A DNA stretch of 64,000 bases. Origin: Tetrapyrgos nigripes. Lineage: Eukaryota > Basidiomycota > Agaricomycetes > Agaricales > Campanellaceae. Where the stretch lies: contig JAACJM010000134.1 of the NCBI GenBank assembly GCA_013368315.1, forward strand, positions 62,001-126,000, read 5' to 3'. The translations under genes and the position numbers were made by a program. This document shows positions 1-10,875 of the stretch, piece by piece; position 1 is the stretch's first letter; every line of letters starts with the position of its first letter. The notes under the pieces were generated by a model. That model was given only the letters and a program-made list of their open reading frames with translations. It made no database searches and was not told the DNA's origin.

Positions 1-1854
1 GATTTGGAATAGGAATAGGGGCTGTGGCTGAACCAAAAAACACAAAATACATTTCCAGTGCCAGCGATTAAAAATGAATTAAGCACATCAGAGAGTGCAT
101 CCTGGGTGGCTAAATCATAATATCAAATTATATTTGCAATATATGTAGTGGTTCTCCAGATATGGCCTTCTCCAGATATGGCCAAAATACTGTACAAATA
201 TGGCAAAAGAGCAGGATGGGCACTGATTATTGTGGTAAAACAGCTCTGATTGTCATGTGGGTTGGTATGATACTACATTTATACCTTCCAAATATGGGGA
301 TATAGCCCATTCTATTAGATATTCAGGTGTTGGGATGCTATGCCCAAAATACTGTCCAGAAATAGCAAAAATTGAAATGGCCGTGGACACTACATAATAT
401 ACCATTGGATATATGTATAAATATTTGTGCAGGAGTACTTTGGGTCCCTGAATCCGAATTTCTACTTGGATAATCCATATTTACAGTGGCTGTGGTGCTA
501 TTTCATATGTACCCTTAAACAAAGGTATCTGGTTTATAAATTTGTGTGAGTAGGTATATAGATGTTATTCAGTGTCCTAAACACAAATATATAGTTAGAA
601 TTCTCATATCTTCAAGATCCAGGACTCTATTCCAGGTTTATTTCCTACAAAGCGAAAATAGTACTAATTTCCCCTTTCTTTGGGACATATATACTTCCAT
701 TGGCATCTGCTTGGTGTTATGGATTATTCATTGTCATTCGATATGCTAATACCTTGATAATTGTGAGTTTGGGAGCCATTACTGAAAACCTTGCTTAGGT
801 ATAAGCTTAAAGCCTACATATACCACTCTATGGAACTTACTCTGACTTTAAGCTACTGTGTGTATCTGAAATATCCCCTATACATTATAGATGATTCATT
901 GTTCTGGATTGATAATAAATGATGAAATACACAGTATGAGTGTCTGGGCTAAGCTCTGGGATGAGATATGCCTATGTATATGGTCCAAAATGATACTATT
1001 TTCACTTTTCAGAGAATAAACTTAACATAGAGTCTTGGATCTTGGATATATAGCAGTTTTGACCTCGAATTAATGTTCAGGGTGTTGAATAACATCTATA
1101 TACCCACTCACACAAATTTATAAAGGAGATATTTGCAGGTGCCACAGGGACCTTTGTTTAGGGGTAATGATTTAATAGCACAAGAACCGATGTAAACAGG
1201 GCTTATATAAGTGGAGATTCAGATTCAGGGACTCGAAAAACCCTTGTGAAATATTTACACATATATCCAATAGTATAGTATGTAGTGTCTATGGCCATTT
1301 CAAGTTTTGAAATTTTTGACAAGTATTTTGGACTGTAGAGTCAGGTAGCCCAGAGATATAGCAATTAGAACCTTATATTCATGTTGAGAACATTGAAAGA
1401 CATATATATACCTGTCCACACCAATTTATAAACCAGATATTGCAGGTGCCACAGATACCTTTGTTTAGGGGTACATATGAAATAGCACCACAGCCACAGC
1501 AAATAGGGGTTATCCAGGTTGAAATTCTGATTCAGGGACCCCAAATACTCCAGCACAAATATTTACACATATATCCAATGGTATATTATGTAGAGTGTCA
1601 ATGTAGTATCATACCAACCCACATGACAATCAGAGCAGTTTTACCACAATAATCAGTGCCCATCCTGCTCTTTTGCCCTATTTGTACAGTATTTTGGCCA
1701 TATGTGCTACATATATTGCAACTCTAATTTGATATTATGATTTAGCCACCCAGAATGCACTCTCTGATGTGCCTAATTCATTTTTAACTGCCAGCATTGG
1801 AAATATATTTTGTGTTTTTTGGTTCAGCCACAGCCCCTATTCCTATTCCAAATC
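1..1854. mobile_element. Element with very long (about 600 bp) inverted arms
   Basis: The first 130 bases reappear in reverse complement at 1726-1854. The pairing continues with small indels through 160-275 against 1601-1700, and 386-600 against about 1372-1570. This makes two inverted arms of roughly 480-600 bp around a centre of about 700 bp. A third, partial copy of the right arm lies in direct orientation at about 1085-1340. No transposase is encoded, and the short open frames inside mirror each other between the arms. I read it as a non-autonomous fold-back element. Its left end coincides with the window start, so any target duplication on that side is out of view. Confidence 0.75.
800..1010. 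repeat. Central segment shared with 6660-6850
   Basis: The interior of the first inverted-arm element (a 'ctgactttaagct' core, then 'gatgaaatacacagtatgag' and 'atatggtccaaaa') matches 6660-6850 in the same orientation with scattered substitutions. It is a dispersed repeat rather than unique spacer. Confidence 0.6.
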
Positions 1855-2470
1855 CAGATTTAGAGTGCTATTGACCATAGGTACCTTCCTGCCCAACCCT
1901 GGGCCATGGAAAACAATCAATAGCACTGCAAACAGCCATTAGAATAAAAATCTGACTTTTCTAGCATTTTTTTACCATTCTTCCCCAAAAGGAAATGCCC
2001 TGTACCCTACCACAATGCACCCTGCACTCACCTTTAGTCAAAAGCTATCACTTTTACAATTTTGCAAAAGTGGTCTGGTAAAAGCTATATGCTATACTTT
2101 TGTAAAAGTGACCTCCATTAGTCATACCCCTATTATATCATCACAACAAAGGTATGAATATTTTCAGTATTTGTTGAGATTTTTTGAGATTTTTTGCCAC
2201 ATAATGGCCGCTACAACAATTATAGGACAAAGGGGCATGGGAAAAACCCGCCCCAACCTGCCACATTGTTCTTAAAAGGAGTAGTGACAGCCTGTTACAC
2301 ATTTTCGAGTATTTGTCACACTTCTGTGACATATGCTACAGATTTCTGGAGCTTTGTCCCATTTAGGAAAGCCCTTGGCCACCCTGCAAAAGTTGACATT
2401 AACCCTGGCAAAAGTTAACGTCAACTTTTGCAATTGCCAAGATGTTAAGATAACAACATTTTTTAAAAAA
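1855..2470. other. No gene seen; repeat-derived spacer
   Basis: No convincing coding region. 2391-2426 holds a short imperfect inverted repeat (AGTTGACATTAAC / GTTAACGTCAACT). The motif 'tttgtaaaagtga' and relatives recur at 2045-2110. It probably contains decayed repeat sequence. Confidence 0.4.
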
Positions 2471-2473
2471 GTA

Positions 2474-2707
2474 ATACAGCATCAAGTGACTGAAGCTCAT
2501 GGAGTGAACTATCCAGGAAAACCAGCGGAGTTACTACCAGAAGATAACGAGTATGACGTAGAAGCAATTCTAGATTTGAAGCCAACTAGGAATCATCGAG
2601 GAGTGCTGTATTTGGTCAAGTGGTTAGATTACTCAGAGTCTGAAAATTCATGGGAACCAGCTTCGGGTTTGACAAAATTGAAGGATATGATCGAAACTTT
2701 CCATTGA
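2474..2707 (+). pseudogene. Ty3/gypsy chromovirus integrase C-terminus (chromodomain)
   Basis: The frame ends with a chromodomain: an acidic EYDVEAIL strand, then YLVKWLDYSESENSWEP, which has the aromatic and W residues of the fold and the (N/S)xWEP motif. It is followed directly by the stop, a polypurine tract and an LTR. That is the usual 3' layout of a chromovirus pol, where the chromodomain at the integrase C-terminus guides insertion into marked chromatin. Everything upstream (gag, protease, RT, RNase H, integrase core, 5' LTR) is missing, so this is a 5'-truncated remnant. The open frame continues upstream to 2333, but that part does not look like pol. Confidence 0.8.
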
Positions 2708-2810
2708 GAACACCCAAACCTGATACATGAAGGATCTATGATACAATTGATGGGACTTAGTTTCAAAGATATTTGGAGAAGTACATGTGTGCTCCAGGTG
2801 AAAGCACAAC

Positions 2811-2822
2811 TTAAAGAGGAGG
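2811..2822 (+). other. Polypurine tract of the Ty3-type remnant
   Basis: The purine run 'taaagaggagg' lies just 5' of the LTR that starts at about 2827. It is placed as the plus-strand primer of the retrotransposon whose pol end lies at 2474-2707. Confidence 0.55.
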
Positions 2823-2826
2823 TAAT

Positions 2827-3254
2827 GTCATGAACTGCTACAGTTCTTTGTCCTCCTTCTTCTTCTACTTCATTATTGAACCCATTTTCTGATCATTTGT
2901 CTATTGCATTTCCTCGATAAACTTTTTTAAATCTTTTAAACCTTATGTTACTGACTTTGAACCTTATAAAACCTGTCAAACTTTATAATAACCATCAATC
3001 AATCTTCCATCTGATCGATCTTATCTTTTTCCCTATGTTTCTCCATTTTCTCCTATCTTGTTCCTGTCACTTATTCATTGTTCTTCTATATAAACCACTA
3101 GACATTCTAGTTAATCCTTTAGTTCGTTCACTTCGTCTACACTCTGTACTAGTACTACGCAGTGTAGAGCATAGTCAGCTTACTCTTGCTCTCTATCTAT
3201 CTTGTCTTTGTGTGACTTGGGTGGTTTGTCATTAAATGTATCAACGGCCTTGAC
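2827..3254 (+). repeat. 3' LTR of the truncated Ty3/gypsy element
   Basis: It begins TGTCATGAACTG and ends CTTGACA. The 3' half ('ttagttcgttcacttcgtct', 'tacgcagtgtagagc', 'gtgtgacttgggtgg', 'ttgaca') is shared with the solo LTR at 9259-9759, which fixes the 3' boundary. The 5' halves differ, so the two are related subfamilies. It sits inside the Helitron-like gene fragment on the other strand. Confidence 0.7.
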
Positions 3255-4114
3255 ACCTGTAGCAAAAGTCACAGTTGATGGTGGATATTCAACATCTTTG
3301 ATATCATTATTTTGCTTGATGGCACCTGTTTCTTCATCATCACACATTAAATCCCCATCATCATACTCACATTCAGCCTCATCTGTATGCTTCACTCTTG
3401 TTCTTCTCTTTCTAATGGACTTCTTATAGTATGTGTTGATAAAATTGTACAAGTTGATCTTGTTAATCTCATCTCCATGTAAAGTATAGTCATCCACCTT
3501 TGATATTGCGATGATTTTGTCATTATTGCTTTTATGCACACACACCTTCTCATCTGGAATCGATTGACTGTTATTGACTGTAGAATCTGATTATGCTCTT
3601 TCCAGTGTGTTCTTACTCTGTCAACATATTGTGTCCAATAAAATGGAGTAAATTGGAAGTTTGTATAGTGGTCAGGATTGCCCAACAAGTACATTGAAGC
3701 CATAGGGCTTCCTATTTCCATTTTACCAGTGGCTATTGTCCTCACAAATTTGACATTGTCAGCTGTCCCAGAAACAAGACTGCTATTTTTGGCATAGACT
3801 CACTTAATGGTCTCAAAGAATTTATATGTTTTGAGACCAGGTTTAGTTACATAATCAATAAGATAAGCTACACATGCCTTTACTGCTGTACCAGACAACA
3901 GAGATGTTATGTCAGTGTTTCATCTGAATAGATATGTCACAGCAGGTGTCCATGTGTTCCACCATGGTTCTCCTTTTTTCATTTGAATATAACCTGTTTC
4001 AGGGTCAATCAAAGTTTGAGGATGAACTTGCCAGGGGAAGCACACCTTACATACACCATCAACAAAGCAGGCAGGACTTGCACTGGAGGCAAATCCCTGT
4101 AAATCATCTGCCAT
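3255..4114 (-). pseudogene. Helitron-type helicase N-terminal region, truncated
   Basis: Reading leftward from 4114, the frame gives a GYIQMKKGEPWWNTWTPAV segment, then AVKACVAYLIDYVTKPGLKTY, then GKMEIGSPMASMYLLGNPDHY and FYWTQYVDRVR. That order of motifs (cysteine-rich start, 'YxxDYxTKxxLKTY', 'EIGSPMASxYLLGNPDHYT') is typical of the region before the helicase in Helitron Rep/helicase proteins of Agaricomycetes. An in-frame stop follows FETIK near 3807, and a frame change lies near 3555. The Ty3-type LTR replaces the rest. The Rep and helicase motifs are not present, so the fragment cannot be functional. Family assignment is from remembered motif patterns. Confidence 0.65.
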
Positions 4115-5020
4115 ACAGAGGTATTACAGTGACCTTACAACAAGTCATTCAATAAGTAATCCACCTTGTATTACAGAGGTATTACAGAGAGAAGAATTTT
4201 CCAGAGCAATGCTGTAAGACTGCTGTAAGACAAGTTGTATTACAGGGACATTTCAGAGGCCAAATCCCAGTAGATCCGGTGCCCTACATAGGGATTACAG
4301 CAAACTTACACCAAGCCATTCAACAAGTATTCTGCCTTGGATTACAGAAGTATTACAGAGAGAGGAAATTTTGGGAGCAATGCTGTAAGACTGATGCACT
4401 CTGGACGCAACCTGCGTGCACTCTGGACGCAACCTGCACGCACTCTGGATGCAACCTGCGCGTACTCTGGACGCAACCTGCGCGCACTCTGGACGCAACC
4501 TGTGCGCACTCTGGACACAACTTGTGCGCACTCTGGACGCAACCTGCGCACACTCTGGACGCAACCTGTGCATACCCTGGAAGCAACCTGCGCGCACTCT
4601 GGACGCAAACTGCGCACACTCTGGATGCAACCTGTGCGCACCCTGGACGCACTCTGGATGCAATCTGCGTGCACTCTGGACGCAACCTGCGCACACTCTG
4701 GATGCAAACTGCGTGCACCCTGGAGAGAGAAGAAATTTTGGGAGCAATGCTGTAAGACTGCTGTAAGACAAGTTGGATTACAGGAACATTTCAGAGTGAC
4801 ATGGTGTCACAGTAATACATTAGGTAATACAGCCAAGAAATACAGAAGTATTTCAGTGTGACAAAAAGTCACAGTATATCTTCCAGTAATTCAAATCTGT
4901 ATTACAAAGGATTTACATCATTCAAGTATACAGTAAATCTACAGTAATGGCAAATGTTTTACAGGAGACTTACTGTGACATTTCAGTCACAGTAATATTG
5001 GGGTAAGTCAGCCAGGATTA
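4115..5020. repeat. Dispersed AT-rich 'ttacag' repeat hosting a minisatellite
   Basis: The sequence is full of 'gtattacagaagtattacaga', 'gtaagactgctgtaagacaagt' and 'gtcacagtaatacat' motifs. Blocks at about 4150-4260 and 4290-4390 are partial duplicates of each other, and the block after the minisatellite (4725-4800) repeats the same text. The same vocabulary recurs at 43840-44460, next to the 11-bp satellite. No gene is visible. Confidence 0.6.
4391..4722. repeat. 22-bp minisatellite array (first copy)
   Basis: About 15 units of a 22-bp repeat, GCACTCTGGACGCAACCTGCGC, with point changes. The unit splits into two 11-bp halves, GCACTCTGGAC and GCAACCTGCGC. Because 22 is not a multiple of 3, each frame cycles through a 22-residue period, and several frames on both strands stay open. 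These open frames are a by-product of the repeat. The array is embedded in the 'ttacag' repeat and runs in a single orientation. Confidence 0.9.
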
Positions 5021-6645
5021 CTGAAACATTACAACAAAAGGAAAGAATATATTTGAAAAATTAAATGTATTGATGGAAAATATATAATGTCACATTTAGG
5101 TGACAGTAAGAGGACTGGATGCTGGGAGACACTCTGCATGCACCCCCCCAGACAGAACTTGTGCACACCACGGTGGATGCAACCTGCATGCACCATGGAC
5201 GCAACTTGCATGCACTCTGGACACAACTTGCGTGCACTCCAGACACAACTTGTGTACACTCCAGATGCAACCTGCATGCATGCTGGACACACTCTGGTCG
5301 CACTCTGGGTGCACTCTGGAAACACTCTGGATGCAACTTGCGCGCACTCTGGACGCAACCTGCGCTCACTCTGGACCATGGACGCAACCTGCACGCACCC
5401 TGGACGCAACCTGCATGCACTCTGGACACAACCTGCATGCACTCTGGACGCAACCTGCATGCACTCTGGATGCAACCTGCACGCACTCTGGACACAACCT
5501 GCGCGCAGATTGCGTCCAGAGTGTGTCCAGGGTGCACGCAGGTTGCGTCCAGAGTGCGTCCAGGGTGCGCGCAGGTTGCATCCAGAGTGTGTGCAGGTTG
5601 CGTCCAGAGTGTGTCCAGGGTGCGCGCAGGTTGCATCCAGAGTGTGTGCAGAATGCGTCCAGGGTGCATGCAGGTTACGTCCAGAGTGCATGCAGGTTGT
5701 GTCCAGAGTGCGCACAGGTTGCGTCCAGGTTGTGCACAGGTTGTGTCCAGGGTGCACACAGGTCGCGTCCAGGGTGCGCCAGAGTGCACGCAGGTTGCGT
5801 CCAGAGTGCGTGCAGGTTGCGTCCAGAGTGCGGGCAGCTTGCATCCAGAGTGCGCACAGGTTGCGGCCAGGGTGCATGCAGATTGCGTCCAGGGTACGTG
5901 CAGATTGTGTCCAGAGTGCGTGCAGGTTGCGTCCAGGGTGCGCGCAGGTTGCATCCAGTGTGTGCACAGATTGCGTCCAGGGTGCGTGCAGGTTGCATCC
6001 TGAGTGCGCACAAAGTGCGTCCAGGGTGCACGCAGTTTGGGTCCAGAGTGCGCACAGGTTGGGTCCAGGGTGCGCACAGGTTGGGTCCAGGGTGTGCGCA
6101 GGTTACGTCCAGGGTGCACGCAGGTTGCATCCAGAGTGCACACAGGTTGTGTCCAGGGTGCGCACAGGTTGTGTCCAGGGTGTGCACAGATTGTGTCCAG
6201 GGTGCACGCAGGTTGCATCCAGGGTGCGCACAGGTTGCCTCCAGGGTGCACGCAGGTTGCGTCCAGAGTGCATGTAGGTTGCGTCCAGGGTCCAGAGTGA
6301 GCGCAGGTTGCGTCCAGAGTGTGTGCAAGTTGCATCCAGAGTGTTTCCAGAGTGCGCCCAGAGTGCGACCAGAGTGCGTCCAGCGTGCATGCAGGTTGCG
6401 TCTGGAGTGTACACAAGTTGTGTCTGGAGTGCACGCAAGTTGTGTCCAGAGTGCATGCAAGTTGCGTCCATGGTGCATGCAGGTTGCATCCACCATGGTG
6501 TGCGCAAGTTCTGTCTGGGGGGGTGGATGCAGAGTGTCTCCCAGCATCCAGTCCTCTTGCTGTCACCTAAATGTGACATTATATATTTTCCATCAATACA
6601 TTTAATTTTTCAAATATATTCTTTCCTTTTGTTGTAATGTTTCAG
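5021..6645. mobile_element. Palindromic element built of the 22-bp minisatellite, perfect terminal inverted repeats
   Basis: The left end (CTGAAACATTACAACAAAAG) and right end (CTTTTGTTGTAATGTTTCAG) are exact reverse complements. The match runs inward for about 150 bp, through the text around 'aatgtcacatttaggtgaca'. Inside, 22-bp units run as GCACTCTGGACGCAACCTGC to about 5503. There the direction flips at a GCGCGC centre, and the units run as GCAGGTTGCGTCCAGAGTGC to about 6520. The arms are unequal (about 480 and 1140 bp). GTG-initiated open frames of exactly 1506 nt lie on each strand (5100-6605 and 5061-6566), placed mirror-symmetrically. I infer a fold-back or foldable repeat element. No TSD could be confirmed. 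Confidence 0.75.
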
Positions 6646-6850
6646 TGTGCTACAAGTTTCATTATATGTAATTCAGTCTGACTTTAAGCTTCTGCATGTA
6701 GCTGGAACACATGCCAGGCATTATGGATAGCTTATTGTCTTTGAAATGATACTAGATGATGGAATACAGAGTATCAGTATCTAGGATAACCTCTGGAATA
6801 AGATAGGCCTGTGATATGGTCCAAAAAAGTACTATTTTCTCATTGTGTTC
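6646..6850. repeat. Copy of the 800-1010 repeat
   Basis: Shares 'ctgactttaagct', 'gatggaatacagagtatcag' and 'atatggtccaaaa' with 800-1010. It abuts the right terminal repeat of the palindromic element. Confidence 0.6.
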
Positions 6851-7388
6851 ATTCTGAAGTAGTCTTCAACAACCGTATCCAGATCAAAGGTGTCAAAATT
6901 GCCTGATCCATGAGACCATAGGTTCATCCACTCATCATTCAAATTGGTGACCTGTATGACATGGTCAATGGTCCAATACTCAACACCACCAGCTTCCTTC
7001 CATTGACAAAAGAGGGCATGGTCATCTCAAATAAACTGGTAGTGATAATCAATTTCTTGGACAAGGTGATAGAAGGCCAGTGATATGAGAAATTGGATGC
7101 AACCAGGATGTTTTTCAGTCAAGATGAGTAGGAATTCGAAAAGAAAATGCTGTTTAGGGAAGATCATGTTAGGCATTCAACCAAAATCGAAAATCCTTCG
7201 AGGAGACTCACCATATAAAGGAGGAAGTCAAAGGTGGTGTCAGTAATATCCTTTCTGGACAGATAGCTACCTTTTAGGATGACAAGTGCAATGGCTCTCT
7301 TCCTCACCTCTTCAGAAACCAGGAAGACCTCATCATCAAGAAATGCCACTGTCCACTTCTTAGCACCATGAACACGAAACCTAAACAA
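6840..7388 (-). pseudogene. Unrecognised gene fragment with a spliceable intron and a nonsense codon
   Basis: Exon 1 starts at the ATG ending at 7388 and encodes a charged segment (FRVHGAKKWTVAFLDDEVFL). A 62-nt intron (7150-7211, GTGAGT...CTAAC...CAG) is in phase 0. Exon 2 encodes LFEFLLILTEKHPGCIQFL, a WKEAGGVEYWTIDHVIQ stretch and FDTFDLDTVVEDYF down to about 6840. A TGA interrupts exon 2 just before DDHALFCQW. Codon-like composition and correct splicing argue for a real former gene. I do not recognise the family. It lies between the palindromic element and the hAT remnant and may have been cargo of one of them. Confidence 0.5.
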
Positions 7389-7499
7389 ACACCTTGGGTG
7401 TTAGAGCAGAGTTGGGAGGAGCAAGATTAGTGGGAGTAGTGGAGAATTCAAGATCTTCAATGAAGGATTTGAAGCAAGAAATGAGCATGGTTCAGTTGG

Positions 7500-7625
7500 A
7501 CTAGGGCTCAGCACAGATATGGGTATTTGCCAGGTACCCATATCTGTACCTGCAGGTCCCAGATGCCGGATGCAGATACTACTGGATATGGGTTTGAGTT
7601 TTGAAAATTTCCAAAATCTGTATGT
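7500..7625. other. Possible 3' terminus of the hAT element
   Basis: 'actagggctcagcacagat' is followed by 'atgggtatttgccaggtacccatat', a short inverted repeat of 'gggtat/atccc' text. It resembles the ends of the MITE at 61317-61968 (CTAGTGAA..GCAGGGG, rich in 'gggtat' and 'caggta'). It lies about 200 bp beyond the transposase stop. The matching opposite end near 11 kb was not found. Confidence 0.3.
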
Positions 7626-7695
7626 ATCTGCATTGTGTTTAGAGATTATAGCTGTGGTCTATTGTGTACTACTATAGTCTTAATACTAATTAAAT

Positions 7696-10600
7696 CTAAT
7701 CTGAGTCTGAGTCTGTATTGTCTGATCCCGATTCATCTACAACAATAACTTCCTTTTCTTTTCCCTTTCTCCTAGACTCTTTGGCATTCTCTTGGTCATG
7801 GGACTGTGCCATAGCCCCCAGAACTGCTCACAAACCTCATCCTCAGGTATGTAACCCACATCGTGCCAGGAAGACACAACAACACCAGGACACAGAGAGT
7901 GATCGTTCAAAGCATGTCTGAAGTGGGATACCATAGCACTGCCACTTGAGAATGAACATTCAGTGTGAACAGAAGTGGCTTGAAGTAAGATGTTAGAAAA
8001 ATGGAAGTTGACTCAAAGCCAGGTACTGAGCAATAATCAAGACCCATTTGTGCCAGCTCAGGTTTACTCTTCCGCTGCATCTCCCAATAAGCAAGTGGAT
8101 TGTCAACATCGTCCAGAGTAGCACTCTTGATATACTTTTTGAACAGGTCATCAGAGTTCTATATTGGATTGAATATCAGATAGTAAAATAGTAAACATCA
8201 AGCTCACCATTGGTTTTGCCGAGGTAGCTACTAAGCTTGGTTCTCAGCAGTATTTTGTCTGCCAAATATCTCAGGCAATGTTGACGGCTGTCTTGATCCA
8301 TTCAGGTTCCCAATCTCTATCCCAGAAGTACTGCACCTTATATTTTGGGTGCATAACTGAGAGAAAGTTAGCTGACACTTGTGCAAAAGGAATGGGGAAA
8401 ACTCACTCATCACAATGTGATACAGCTGTAGTACTTGTCCAGTAATGCTATTCACTTGACCATAGAGTAACAGACAGCTGGATGGTTCTCCTCATCATCA
8501 TGGACATCTTTCAGTGCATCTCGGAATGAATCAATGTCAGGGATAACACTGTGGAGAAGGGCAACAGAACACTGGAAGTACTCCTTGAGGGGATCAACAG
8601 CAGTCAGACATGGCAATGCATAGATAAAAAGTTGCCAACTCACATCCAGGGGTTCTCAAAGATCTTTGAGAACCTTCCATTCATCCTCTGTAGGACAAAG
8701 CTTCTTGCAATCCTTGTTCCATCCATGCTGATTTGTGACATCATTGATGGATTCCTGGATCTCAACAGCAGCATTGAGCATTTCAGAGACAGTGTTCCAT
8801 CGAGTGTTGACAGGGTGACTGCGGGTATGCTGAGTGTCGAGGCCTTGAGTTGTGGCTGAGGTCTTGAGGTCTTCATGGAAATCAGCATTGGAATAGTTCT
8901 TTCAAGAAAGAGCAGATATCTAAACAGAAAGTAATCAATACAGCACCCTGGAATGATCACTTTGAGTGTCACACCTTTGCCATAGCTTACTTCCCCTCCT
9001 TTATGTTCTCAGCAGTCACCTCAATCGCTTCCTGAACCACCAGTTCCTCCATCTCACCATCCAGATCCTCAATCATTGACTTGTCAAATGCTTCCCTGTC
9101 CAAATCCAACTCATCCTCCAGCACGCTCACTTCATCCTCATTGTCATCACTATCCTGCTCATTCTTCTCTAGCATGAGGTCCAAGTCAGTCACCTTTGTC
9201 TTGCCATTGAAGATGGATAGGATACCCTTCACGACAAGGTTCATGATATGGGCGAAGTGTATTCATTTCCCTTCTATTCTTTTCCCTATACTATCTACTT
9301 CCCACTCTAACCCCATAAACGTCAAACCATTTCTCATCATCGTTTATAGTTACCATCTCTCTAGATCTATGACTCACCTTCCTATCTCCTCCGATTCCTA
9401 TCTCCATGGATGTTCTCACTGTCAATCATTCCATATGATCCGGTACCTTCATCTATCCATATTGAGCTTATTATTCTCTCGCCCTTAACATTTCCACACG
9501 ATACCATCAATTATTACCTACTCTTTCCCATCTGTTCATATTTTACTTATATACCTGTGATCCCTGTACCCTATTCCTTAGTTCGTTCACTTCGTCTCCA
9601 CTCCGTACTTTCACTACGCAGTGTAGAGCCTAGTCAGCTTACTTTCTCTCTATCTCTATTTCTCTCTTTACCTCTCTTGATCAAATCTATCGTCTTGTAA
9701 CCGGCTTCCCGCATTGTGTGACTTGGGTGGTTATTGAGTGTACCGACAATCTTGACACGAAGCAGCGACCCTAACCTTATGCCCACCGAAGTTTTTGAGA
9801 AGGAGCCTGAGATGCTCAATCATGGCTGTATTGTTGGACATATTATTGCCTGCCACAGCAAGAATCTTGTCTTGGATCTTGAAGTCTTCGAGCACCTTGA
9901 GAAACTGCTCCACAAGGTATTGGCCAGTATGTGATCCTCAGAGCCTGGTATAACTGTATAAGCCTGTGTGAAATATACAGAGGAGGATCAACACACCTTA
10001 CAAAGTCAAGAGTCATTTCTTGTATCTTTTGTTCATGGTACTGAATAAGCAAGATGCCGAGAATGGAGAGATGATTTGGGGATGCCCATCCATCTAGTGT
10101 GAAGTGTATTTTCCCAGTATACACCTGTAGAAGAAAGAACACACTGAGTACCAGAGAAGAAATTTCTAAAGGAGAGACAACACACCTCAAGTTCTGCAAT
10201 GACTTTGAGCTTTGCAATCTGCTGAATCGTCTTCACATCTTGGGGAATGTCAACATGTGGATAAAGCATCTTGAGCATGTCGTGGAGTTCAGGATCATTG
10301 GCAATTTTGAAAGGACGTTTGCCATCTTGAACCAGAACTTTGCAGCATCATAGTACTGAGTTGCTATGAGTTCGGCAACACTACCCTTCTCCTTGGGATT
10401 GCAAGATTTGACATGCTTCTGGAGATTCCCAGTAGAATCCTCCCATGGCACACAGCAAAGAATAACACTAGGACTCCTGAAAAGATATAAGCATAACCCC
10501 CATAATTAACAGAAAGAACACACATGTCTTGCAAACAAAGTGAAGAGAGTACTCTCCCTTGTATATCTCCAATGTAGGATCCTAAAAGTGGCTGTATACC

Positions 10601-10875
10601 TCTGAGGCATTTGGGCCTTGGAATTTCTTGATAAGGATGTCTATGAAAGAAGAAAATTGCTGAGAAAGGAATAGAATAGTGATTGCAGTGCTACTCACTG
10701 AGGATCTCCTCCATGGTCTTCCCTTCATACCTCTTGTTGAATGCTGTGGATGCTGACGATGATGGCTGAGATGCTTCATGTTGGTCATCTGCTGTCTTGG
10801 GTTGGTCCTTTTCTTCTTCTTTTGCTGCTCATCAGCTGTTTGAGATGTTTTGTGTTTCCTGCAGCTATCAGACAT
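7696..10875 (-). pseudogene. hAT-family DNA transposase, decayed and split by an LTR
   Basis: Pieces in order from 10875: a basic N-terminus; a BED-type zinc-finger part (WEDSTGNLQKHVKSC, about 10450); the hAT core strand HFTLDGWASPNHLSILGI (about 10110); DKILAVAGNNMSNNTAMI (about 9860), matching the second catalytic Asp/Asn region; RCFAHIMNLVVKG (at the insertion site, about 9250); an acidic insert; PVNTRWNTVSEML (about 8830); and near 7960 the C-terminal dimerisation segment (ATSVHTECSFSSGSAMVSHFR). The frame changes several times; some changes coincide with likely introns, others are frameshifts. A solo LTR interrupts it at 9259-9759. The enzyme would have cut and pasted a hAT element; here it is inactive. 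Confidence 0.75.
9259..9759 (+). repeat. Solo LTR (Ty3-type) inserted in the hAT gene, TSD CGAAG
   Basis: It begins TGTATTCATT and ends AATCTTGACA, and is flanked on both sides by CGAAG (9254-9258 and 9760-9764). Removing the LTR and one CGAAG joins the hAT sequence so that the RCFAHIMNL motif is restored in one frame. The 3' half matches the LTR at 2827-3254. A lone LTR with a target duplication is the product of recombination between the two LTRs of a full element. Confidence 0.85.

Noticed and set aside
2333..2707. Host chromodomain (HP1-like) gene
   Set aside because: The domain is directly followed by a polypurine tract and LTR, which places it at the end of a retrotransposon pol.
4279..4861. 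Several overlapping 116-174-codon frames on both strands
   Set aside because: All are by-products of the 22-bp minisatellite; no independent coding signal.
5061..6605. Two 501-codon open frames as real cysteine-rich repeat proteins
   Set aside because: They start at GTG, arise because the 22-bp unit has no stops in several frames, and mirror each other through the palindrome. Reported only as a property of the element.
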